From Typha latifolia (taxonomy: Eukaryota; Streptophyta; Magnoliopsida; Poales; Typhaceae), in the NCBI GenBank assembly GCA_019914945.1, contig CM034106.1, forward strand, positions 9,052,001 through 9,116,000: a stretch of DNA of 64,000 bases. Direction: 5' to 3'. The notes under the pieces were generated by a model. That model was not told the DNA's origin. It saw nothing but the letters and a program-made list of their open reading frames with translations, and did no database searches. How positions within the stretch are numbered: position 1 is the stretch's first letter; each line of letters opens with the position of its first letter. Positions 34,701 through 46,700 of the stretch are shown piece after piece. The position numbers and the translations under genes are program-made.

Positions 34701-37700
34701 TAAGTAGAGCACATGCATGTTGGAGAAGCATGATATATCACATATTTATCTTGGTTGATCTCATGCAAGCATCCATTGTATTGGTGTGGAAAATATATCC
34801 TAGCTTGAGCTAGAGTGAAGCCAGACTGAGCCCGAGCCGAGCTCAAGCCAAGCCTGGGCTTGACTAGAGGAGGAGGAGGCCGACGGAGAGGAGACGACAG
34901 TTTTTGCCGATGGAGGACGAGGAGGTCGATGAAAAGGAGGAGACAATGACTTCTTGTCGATGGAGGACAAGGAGGCTAGATGAGGAGATAAAGGGGGAGG
35001 AGGATGAGGAGGTGAAGGAGGAGGAAGATGAGGGGGCCAATGCCGTGGTCGATGGAGGAGGCTGATGTTGATGGAGGAGGCCAACATCGAAGCCGATGTT
35101 GATGGAGGAGGAGGCCGTTGGAAGAGGCTGGAGGAGTTGGTAGGAGGAAGAAGAGGAGGAACAAAAAGGTAGGGGATGACCATTAAGGGGGCATTCTTGT
35201 CTAGGGCGCTTTGATTGAAGTGATGGAGAGAAGAGATTGATAAGGTCTCATAGAGAAAAAGAGGGAGAGAGTAACAGAGGAGAGATTGTTTGGTAAGTAA
35301 TGCATTTATGATAAGAGGAGAGAGGGAGATAGAAAGTAGCCAAAAGAAAACAAAACACATTAATTACTTCCAAGAGAGAGAGAGGAGTTTATTTCTTTAT
35401 TCATCAATTACAGAACAACACGAGGATATGCTTTGAATCCATCTGTGTCCTTTTGCCTCCTCTCCAGCTTTTCGAGCTGAGTTTGAGCGAGCCGGGCTTC
35501 AACTTAAGCTCGCTCAGCTTGAGCCGAACCGCTCCGAGCCAAAGCGGCTCATTTATTTTGACACCCTTAATTGTAGTTCGTAATCTTTTCCCAAGGAATT
35601 GCAAAAGAGGGATTTATGTAATAACAAGATGTTCAGAGTTTTGCAATTAAGATCCTTGGTTGTAAAACCACAAAAGTTGTTGCAGTTCCATTGTATGTGA
35701 AATGCGAGGAAATCAATTTAGATCATCAGCTTCATTATGAAGCTTCAATGGAGTCCTCAATCCTCATCATCTTAAACCTCTATTTGCATTGCTCAGGATT
35801 TAATTGACTGCAAGAATAACACCGTCAGAAGAAGGAAATTTGACCATATGCATCAAGAATTTCTGAGGAATCAAAGATACCATTAATTTGAACAAGGAAC
35901 AGAGAATTGATGAAAGGATTCAGAGGAAGATTTCAAGGAAAATATTGATTGAAATGTGGAAGCAGCTGAAACTTTGTTCTGCAGTTCAACCTTTTCAAAG
36001 AAAACTACGTTGATTTCAGTTCCTAAAATTAAACCTAAAATATTTAGGTTAATATATCATATATGAGTGATACCATGGTCTCGTTTTCGTCTTGCATTAT
36101 TTTTTTAAGCTACATTTGTTGTCCTTACAGATAGTCTGGCTTGCCGATACAGGTCAATAATAAATTTTTCAAGGCAGTGCTTAGATCCGGAGATGAGAAG
36201 AATGTATTTCAGTCCTCGACTCATGGAGGTAATTTTTATACAAAGAACCTAATGAATTTGACATGTCGATTGCGAATTATTACCTTCATATCGTACTCCT
36301 GGTTGTTAAAATTTTGTCAATTCAATATCACTAAGCTAGTTGCAAATCTTTGAGATTAGTCATTTCGTATCTTTAAACTGTGAGATAATGCACTGACTAT
36401 CTGAGAAACCTCCATGTTCTGACTGATTTATGAAGTATGATAATTGAGAATTGCAGCATGGGCACTTGTTGTCTGTTGATTATATATAGGCATGGAACGG
36501 TAGTAGGGGCATTACACTCGTTGCAACACAGCCTTTTGGTACTAATATTCATTTGACTCTACACAGGCAATGATCTGGTTCCTAGCCAGATGGGTTACTA
36601 CATATTTAATGCCACTTGATGTGAGCAGAGGACAATTCAGCAGAAGAGATCATGACTATGGGAAGCCGCATAGATCTCAAAAGATTTTACTTGGTTTTGC
36701 TGGGAACAATAATCAGGGAGAATTTGTGCTTGATTCGATTCTCCAGATTTCTGTTGCAGCGCTTAAGTTTTATCCTGGGGAAAATGAGCTGCAGGTTCTT
36801 ATAGATTCAGATTCTGTCAATCTGTATAAAATTTCATTTAGATTCTTCTTGCCATCCTTAGTAGGAAAGTTGTTTATATTCTCGGATAGTTATTATCAGA
36901 AAACAAGCTGTATGGACTATGGAGTCTATGGACATTTCTATGCTATGATGTAGTTGACACAGACACACGGTTAAATGGATATTGCCAGTTAACTTAGATA
37001 CTTCCTAATCAAATATGAAAGCATCAAAGGAAAGAATATGTAGATAAAGGTATATTGAATAAAAAAGCTTCTTTTGGCCTTTTCTAGCTATTATTTGCCA
37101 TGGCATGCCCTCATAAGCTCATAGCAATATCTAGATGCATTGTATGTGGCGTGTCACCTCCCATGCCATCCCTCAGCATGGTTCACTGGAATAGGTTAGT
37201 TACAATGCATGCATTGGAATACTTGGCGCATGGTTTTTCATTTTATAATGTTACATGTCTTAACACGCTCCTAGAGAATTATTTGCACATGTAGTAGAAC
37301 AAATAGTTATTTGCATATGCAGTTAAACCAATATTCATATTATCAAATATATTTATTGAACTATTATACACGTTAGTGATGGTCTTTATTCATAAAAGGC
37401 ATGTTGGAGAACCGGATAACATTATTTGTACTATTTCTTCCTACTATTCTGCGCAAGAAATTTGACTCTAGTGGGTCGATTTGCTAGATCTAACATGCTT
37501 AAATCAAAATTCATGGAAAAAAGCTCATTCAACATGACTACTATGGCATGGGCAATCATGTATTTTTCATGTCTTCATTTACTTATGTGATTATCTTATT
37601 TTTGTTGACAAATGGAATCTTATCAAAGTTATGGAGAAAATCTGTGAGATTTAACAAGTTTATAGTACTGTATTTTGATAAACTTCAATTTATCTTATGA

Positions 37701-40700
37701 TATTGATTATTTGGCTCTTCATTGATTATTTGTTTAAATCAAAAGTAACGGCAATTATATTTACATCTTAATGTATGCAGTTATTATGTGGCACCTCTAA
37801 TATTTGTATTTCCTTCAATTTATCAGGCACTTACATGTCAAAAACTTCTTGCAGCACTAGTCCGGCAGAAGAATATCTGTGCTCGTCTTGTTCAATTGGT
37901 GAGACCAAAGTTAGTTGTTATCATCGAAGATACTTCTTATTGATAGCAGTAATAAACTAATAATTAATAGCTTCCTAGCATGTAATTCTATTGCAAAGAT
38001 GAAATACATATCTTGCCAAGTTAGCACATGCATCATTGTTGTTTTTTTCTTTCGAAATATACTCTCATGTTTCTTGTGGTACCTTTTATCAACTATAACC
38101 TTGTAGCACTAACAAGCTTCAAATTTCAAAGTTCCTAGCAAAACCTCTAGAGAGTAATACCAAATTCACGTCCTTGACATTCTACTGGGAAGAGAGACTT
38201 AAATGATCTATGATGGCAGTTTAGCTATAGACTGTTCATTTTTTAGGCTCACCTATCTATTTTTTGTGCTTAAGTTCCAAATGTAAGAAGTTGCAAGAAA
38301 GCACCTCTTGAAAGTGACTTCATATGCAAAAAAACAAAAAGAAGAAAATAGAAAGTTATCTTACACTTTAAGATAGTTAAATCCTTGGAAGTTGTTGATT
38401 GCTATCACCAAACCTTCTGTCCTCAATATGGTCATGAGGAATGATGACCTAGTTCTGAGTACTTAATTTGGAGGATTGGACAGATTTTAAATAAGGTTCC
38501 GAAACTTGGTATCGGGATCGGGATCGGTTGTTAAAAAAAATGATAAGTATCGGCCGTTGGAAAGAAAGATAAGTATCGGCCGTATCGTTCGTATCGAATC
38601 AGACTATTTTTAATTACGTAAAATTTTAAATATTATTTAAAATGCATAAATATTTCTAAAAATTTATAAAAAATAACAGAAAAATAAGAAATAAAAATTA
38701 ATCACATATGAACTTTAAAAACTAAAGAAAAAATTCACTTAAAACTATAATAAATTTTGACTTAAACTAAACAAATTTTTATACTCAAATTATTACTGTA
38801 GAACAATATGAAGAGAGATATCTCTTCTCTGTTCTATAACTGTAAGAAATGGGAAGTTAAAAAATGCGTGAGAAAGAAGAAGGAAAAAAAACTCATCCAA
38901 AGGGGCTCACCGGAATAGTCACCAAATGAACTTGGTGAGGTGTGAGAGTGAGAGGAGAGCTTGTGTGAGAGATAGAGAGTAAAAATTGAAAATTTAAAAA
39001 GAAAGCAATTGATGACATCAATTCTTAATGTCTCCTAGTTTAGATATATTTTAGATTAAATTTGAATATTAAAAAAAATTAACTTCAGTCAATATTATTT
39101 CTTGTAGCCGATACGGCTGAAACTAGCCAATACTGGCTGAAACTGGACCGAAACCAGTCTGATCGGAATTGGTTATGGCCAATCCCGATCCGGATGGGCT
39201 GATTTTAGGATCCATAGTTTTAAGTTGGCAAAGAATTAATGTCAAGATTGAAGACCTTTGGATCTTGACAATTATGAAAAATAAGTAGATCGTTGTAAGA
39301 ACTATAATGGTAGTTTGCTGTATCAATCTACTTTCTCTGTCACAGACTAATTCCTACAAACCCAGGATTCCTATCTTGCACTAAATATCATGGTGCCTCG
39401 TGACACTAGGAAATGGTTTTTTCAATAATTCATACTTGTCATTGAAGACTTATTGTGATAGTAATTTCTATGTATCGCAAAAATAACGTGAAATAAAATA
39501 AAATTCACCATATTTTAGTTCCTGTAACTTTATACTTAATTATCAACTGATGACAAACAATTTGACAGGCGCATCAGTTTATCCTCGGAGTTAAAATCTG
39601 ACTAAATTATGTGTTAATTTGGTTCCCGTTGCACCTTGCCTGAATGAGAGTTGGTTGAAGTTCCGCAGGTTTTTCTATCTTAGCGGAGAGGATTTATGGT
39701 GTTCCACTTCTCAAGTTTGTCTGCAGGATGCACTATACTGGAAAATTCTTATTCATCTGGCCATGAGAAATATGTTTAATCTTTAACACTTAGAAATTAA
39801 TAATAGGCAGAATATTTTTCCTTCATTGATTAATGAAAAGAAGTTACATGAGCCAACAACTTCGTTATTTTGTATCTTCTTATCATTCATGGTGTGTCTA
39901 ATTCTACCCAGTTCTTAATCTAACGACTGATTTTTAGTATTTAAAAATGACTGTTTGTTTATTGTGGACAAGACAGACAACTAAGGTAACTCAAATTAAG
40001 GTTAGCACAATCAAAGATTGTTGTGCCAATGGCATGTACTGATCGGCATGCCCCAGTATGCCATGTCCATACTGGCATCTACTAACATACCTCTAAATAA
40101 ATTTTTTAGGGTTTTTTTGTATATTTTAGGTCAATATATGTATTAAAGCCTACATAAGAGTCTTTTATCCCTCGATAATATGTGAAAGATCTATTCTATA
40201 AAAAAATATAGCAATAGTCAAGTAGAAATATGATTCAACACCATTTTTATCCAATTTGAATAAATTTGACACTAATTTATGATTTTTTTAAAAAATTTAG
40301 GGTAAATCAAAATTTTCTTTAATTTCTACAATTTGAAGAGTATTTTGTATAGATTTAGCACCAAAATGCTGATCTATGAAGAATGACTTTACAAAATGAT
40401 AGATCTAGGTATCTAGCTTCATTTTGCTAAATCGGTCATGACTTTACAAAGAAAATTATACTTTTTGATGAGATTTGAACTTAGATTAGCTCCCAATTTC
40501 ATTTTCTCTCTCTTTCGCCTCCTCTTTGTATTCTCCTACTCTTACTTTCTGTTGGGGAATGTTTGGGAAAGTCGAAGTAGCAAACCAAACTAGTCCCTTG
40601 ACTAAGTTAAATGTAAATGGATACCGTATCAGGTGGCACATAAGGGTTGCCACATGATAGCAGATCCGTATTGCCTGTATTGGGTGATGCTCCAAATGAG

Positions 40701-43700
40701 ACCCAAATTAGTCCCTTTGACTAAGTTAGATGGATATTGAGCAACACATAATGAGTTTCGCATGATAGCAGACACGTTACCCCTATGTTGGGTGATACTC
40801 TAAACGACGTGGGGCAGATAAATATGTATCGATCAGCATGCCTTGACATGGGGAGTACCTTCAGCCACCCCTGTGCTATGTGCCAACAATTTGTCAGAAT
40901 AAGAAGTGTCAATCAGCATGGGGCGTGCCAACTGGAATGACGATCCTTGAGACCAACTACTAGTAGAAGGAAATTTGCACAATCGATGCCGACATTATCA
41001 TCTATCCATTTTAGTAGAATTGTTTTAATTAGTGATGTGTCATCTACAGCTTACTTCAGTCATTTCTATATCACTGTTCATACCTGAAGTATCCACAAGG
41101 ATCTAACTCTCATGGATCCTAGTAAGAAGATCATATTAGTTCTAAAATCTTCCTGAGAACCTTTTTTTGAGAAACCATTCTAAAATCTCTTTATAATTCT
41201 AGATCTTTTTAATTCCATTGTCTGTAATATACTCAATAACGGCTCCCATTTCCTCCTTGCACTATCCCAAATTTTTTATGTACTTATTTTTATTTTTCAG
41301 GAACCATGGCGAGATCTTGCAAGAGCTTTTGCAAATGAAAGTACATTGTTTTCAATAGATGCTCGCTTACAAGTAAGACTTTCAAGATATACCAACTGTT
41401 TCTACCTGTTTTCTTGATAATCTTACAATCTGAAAGCTTTATTCTTACCTGACATCTTCTCACAGCGTTCTCTTGCAGAAACGCTTGTTTGTACAGTTTC
41501 CTGCATGAAAGATCCAGAGGCTTCCATTCAGTGAGTCTATTTCAACTTGTTGGTTTCTTTTTCTAAATCATTGCAGTTACAGGTCTAGATACCTATATCC
41601 TGCCTCCTTTGAATACTTTGTAGGTATCTGAGAGAACTCTTGGGACCAATGACAAGATGCCTTGTAGATAACTCCACCAGGAATGATCTGAAAGCTGTCG
41701 CACAGCAAGCAGATGCAGTATACATGGTGAGCACGCTGAATACTCAGAAGCTAGTCTGAATTATGGACAAAAGATTAATATATAGATATTTATAGGTCAG
41801 TTGTCTATTGGAACGGTTGAGAGGAGCAGCTAGAGCTACTCAGCCCCGAACTCAGAAGGCCATATTTGAGATAGGTCGTACAGTGATGAACCCTCTATTA
41901 ACTCTTATTGAAATATACAAAAATCAGGTAATTTCTTTGGCAGTTGATTTTATCTTCGAACTGTTTCAGCTCTATCTTCTGTACTTATTAGTTGTTAATC
42001 TACATACAGAAGTTATATTTTGATATGATAGTATATCTGTGTACAAAAATGGTCATATGAAATTGCCATCTTGGTTTGACTTTGTAGCCTGGAGTTGTAT
42101 ACCTGATACTCAAGTTTGTGGTTAACTTTGTTGACGCGCAAGTGGTATACCTTGGTGCAAAAGAAACTTCGATTCTGATGAGCTTCTGCTTGCAGCTGCT
42201 CCAGATATACTCCTCCCACAATATTGGTAAGGTAAAGTATCCTCCTTGCCTTCAATTTGGCCAAGATGCTTTGAAACACTGCTTTTCTTTAGAAAGCCAT
42301 TGATGGTACCCTGCTGTGAAAATGAACAGCATAATTTGACAAAGTATGATAGAGGACATGTGTAGATTTCTGCCATATTTTTTGTTACCTGTAAATGTAG
42401 AGTTTCTAATAGGTATTGCAGTGCTTTGCTGCTTTCAAATAATTCATCAAGTTAGCTACTGCACATGAGGTCATTCATGTATTAGAAACTATAAAGATCA
42501 TGTGATTGTGGTGGACTGTTGGATTTAGGTTTCTATGGATGGGCAAATGCAAGATACTTAATAGGCTTAGCAGCATTTATTTTTGAAACAATGTCAAACC
42601 TGGCTAACAGTTTGATTCTCTTGCAATATTATATTACTATAGGGTTTAAAGGGGGCAATCCCCCTCTAAAAGAACACATCTAAAAATTAGGAGAGAGAAT
42701 AGAAAACTGGAGTTCGAGGAATTCTTGTCATGCCTAGAAAATGATCTAAGTTCTTCTCATGGAAGGGTCACCATCCAAAGTTTCATGAAAAGCTACTATT
42801 AATCCAGAAATCTAAATATGGTAGCTTAAGAAGGTTCTTCATGATACTAAAATACAGTTCAGAAACTTGATACGTTTCTGGACAAGTATGAAGGTGTGAT
42901 TTCATGGGAGGGAGGGAGATGCGAAGCCATTGTTAGGGTTGGCTCACTGAACCATAGGCCTACTGTTAAATCATGGTAACCAATCGATTAAAGAGGGAAC
43001 GAGGGAGGGATGGACAAAATTAACTTGAGTAGTTAATAAGAGAAGAACCAATGAAACTTGATTCCACTGAAAAACCCTTGCACTAAATACAAATGAATGG
43101 AGGAAATGATCCATGTAGGTGACCTAATAAGTTGGTATATTCTAATTGAGCATCAGAACTTGACCTACTACAGATAGAATAAGGCATATCAGAGGCCAAA
43201 GTGGAAAAGTTGTCGCTGCAGTATGCTGCATGGAGATGTTAGAAGACTATATTGGGCCACATTCATGAATGCTGGCAAATAATTTTTCTTTGGACATGCA
43301 GCATAAATTAAGAGGGGCGAAACCAAAATACCAATGGAGTGAATCCTATCCAGATATTAGGTTATAATATATTGGCTGACTCCTATTTTGAGATTGCATT
43401 TCAGTAACTATCTGGGAAGTATAAGTAATGTATAGTTCAATCTGAATGCAACTTCAGACCTGTGCTTACATTAATTAGTATTCTGCTGTTACAGACATCA
43501 ATATCTCTTTCTACTAGCTTGCGGAGTGAGGCACAAACGGAGAAGTACAAGGACTTGCGAGCTTTGCTCCAGCTTCTGACAAACATCTGTTCAAAAGATT
43601 TGGTAATCCATGTGCCATATATATGGTGTTTTCAGAGCATTTTCAAAGACTGAAAAATGCTAAATGGTGCAATGCAGGTAGACTTTTCACCTGATTGTGA

Positions 43701-46700
43701 TGAGGACGATAGCCCCGATATTGCTGAGGTAAGTATTAAGTAATACTGGTTGCATTTCATATTTATGTTCCACTAAATCTTACACTACATTTGCAGGTCA
43801 TCTATATGGGTCTCCATATTGTTACCCCATTAATATCTTTGGACCTTCTGAAGTACCCTAAACTATGTCGTGATGTAAGTTTTACATAGTTATATTGATG
43901 AAAAACAATATTATTTAGCAGATGCTACTCACTGAATCATCTTTCTGGTTTGTAGTATTTTTTACTTGTGTCACACATGTTGGAGGTGTACCCGGAGAAG
44001 GTTGCTCAGTTAAACAAAGACGCATTTACACACATCATTGGGACTCTCGACTTTGGCATGCACCATCAGGCATGTATTCTTTGTTTGTTATCCTTATCTT
44101 TAGTATGTTGGGTGTGTTATAACTTATAATGATGGAAAGACTTATTTCAAATAGGAAGTAATTCCTTTCTCTTTTGTTTATTCATATTATATCTGACAAG
44201 TTGCACATGCTTATGAGAAAAGTATTATATTGACTTTTGTGAAATCATGTCTAACTTACACTTGATACTATACATGGTAGTCTTTAGATTGTAATTGATG
44301 AGATATTATGATAAATAATTAAATACTATAAATCCAGTAGATTAGGATCTCCATGAGAGTTATTGACAGATACACTTCCTGAGCATGTCATCTTCTGTTA
44401 AGAAAAAGTCAAAATTATTCGCTTAATAATTTTGGTTCTTATGAATCCCAATTGTACTGTATATGCATGTTTGGTTGAAGTTAGCAGCTTTGGTGCCAAT
44501 GTAGACTCCTTAATCAGTTGTATGTTTCACTAAGTCCCTGCATTTTTATTTTTGTCAATAAGCAATCTTTTAATTGTTGAATTCCATAGCACAAAGGGGG
44601 TTAGTGGTGTAGTGTCATTGTAGACTGAGTAACTTCCAAGCTACATGCCATAACATCTGGGTTTGTCCACAGGAGATTCTCATTGTTCCTTCTTTCACAC
44701 TTGGAAATTCACCACAATAACGAATAACTTGTGGTTTATCCAAGGGGGAGAAAGAAACAGGAAACCTTCTGCATGTGATCAATTAGCATAATGTCATTCA
44801 TACCTAGAGATTTCACTGTTCTTCTTTAGTCTACAGAAATTGGAATCCATTAATCATGATCAGTTGGGTTTCTTTAACTGTCTTGAGGTGGAGGGAAGGA
44901 AAATGTTTGGAGGGGTTTTTGGTGCCTCAAAGAGATCTATTTCGTTAGGAATGGAGAGTAGGGAACTTTTTTTTTATGAGAAAAGCTTTTTCCATCAAGA
45001 ATATAATATATTGGTTGTACTGTCCTACTGTAGGCAAAGTCACCTATATAATTTTAGCTTTGTGGGTCTGTCATAACACTTGAAGAGTAGAAGTTTTTTT
45101 TACCCGTAAATGAATAGCTTAGGTGATTAATGTTAATCTAAACTTCTAGTTGCTATCGGTTAATACATACATTAGTGGAGCAGGAGTGTAAGAACTATTT
45201 AAATGATTTGCTCAACTGAATTCTTATGTATTTGTGTGGGAATGCGTGTTGCTGACCTTTTTCTTGTTGCAGGATATTGATGTCATTGAGAAGTGTTTGG
45301 CAGCAGTCAGTGCTCTTGCTTCCTACCACTTCAAAGATAGATCTGCAGGCAAGCAGGGACTGGATACACATGTCATGGAATCTCAGAGTTTAAATGGGAA
45401 ACTGCAGGAAGGAATATTAAGTCACTTCTTAAGGCTGCTCCTGCAGTTGCTTCTGTTCGAAGACTTCAGGTTAGGACTCTGAATTAACTGATTTAAAACT
45501 GTTTATTGCAAGTCAAATTTTTGATTGAACAAGATCTTTATAATCCTAATATAAATTTCAACTTATTTATTTCTAAGTTGCACTATAATTTTCTAGAAGT
45601 GGATTTGTAACTACATTTCTTATTACGAATTATTGCAGAATGGAACTCGCTGGTTCCGCAGCAGATGCTCTACTTCCTCTACTTTTGTGTGAGCAAGAGT
45701 TATACCAGGTTTATATTAGTCCCTGCAGTTTCCATTCCCACAGAACTACATCGGTTGTGATATGACTAGCAGAAATTTTTTTTTCTCAGGAAGCAATTTT
45801 TAAAGCGACTAAAATACTATAAATATGGAGGGGGTAGATAAGTCACAAGTGTAATATGAGGGGTATACTTGTCATATAATTGGAAAGTATACTTGTCATG
45901 TTATTGAAAACAAGCTGTTGTTGCCCTCTCAATATCTTTTTGCTCTGTTAATTTTACCACCCATATTAGTACCATGATGTTGATAGATTCTCCAAAGATG
46001 CAATTGTAATAAAGCACTTCTAATAGATTTTTAACATTCATAATATCATGTTACATGAATCTAATAAATAAAGAACATCTCAGTTTTAGGGAGCTTCCAC
46101 CCTGTCAGGTTTAGGGAACAAAAGTGTACACAATCTTCATCCATTGTTGGGAGTGGTTATTGAGGTAAGCTCCAAACTGCCAACAATGGTGCTCATGAGC
46201 AAAAAACTCAGTTTCCTATTTTTGTGGAAGATCCAATCACTTGCATGCTTTTGTTATTGCAAGTGATACACGCATTGAATTCTCCTGTTTAAAGGCCTCT
46301 ATATTGTCATACATGTGTACTGTATAGAAAACTATTTGCAAATAGTTAAATAACACTTCATTAGTGATAACGGGCATAGTTACATATATTTTTTTGTGAG
46401 AAAATGCTATTTCAAGCAGATGATAAGTATAATGACATTGTTAATGGGAATTTATACAAATGGTTGGCTCCTGATGTGCACTGCCTTTATATCTAACTAG
46501 TCTTCCTACAATGTTAAGCTTCACGAAGAAACTGTCCGGGGGATATGCATGTCCATTCATTTGTCTCTGTAGTGGTATAAGAATGTTGATATTTTTATTT
46601 GGCTGTCCACCTTGTGACTGATGCTTTGCTTTTAAGTATACTTTTCGGCTGTTGGGGTCAAACATGTGTCTGGGAAAGTTCCCTATGTTGAATATTTGGC

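Noticed and set aside
34800..35360. 186-residue minus-strand open frame rich in Pro, Ser and Leu
   Set aside because: It is the complement of a GGAGGA-type low-complexity array inside a degenerate element. It has no domain and its composition explains its length.
43922..44122. 66-residue frame overlapping XPO4 exon 29
   Set aside because: It is another frame of a genuine exon; the family sequence YFLLVSHMLEVYPEKVAQL is in the chosen frame.
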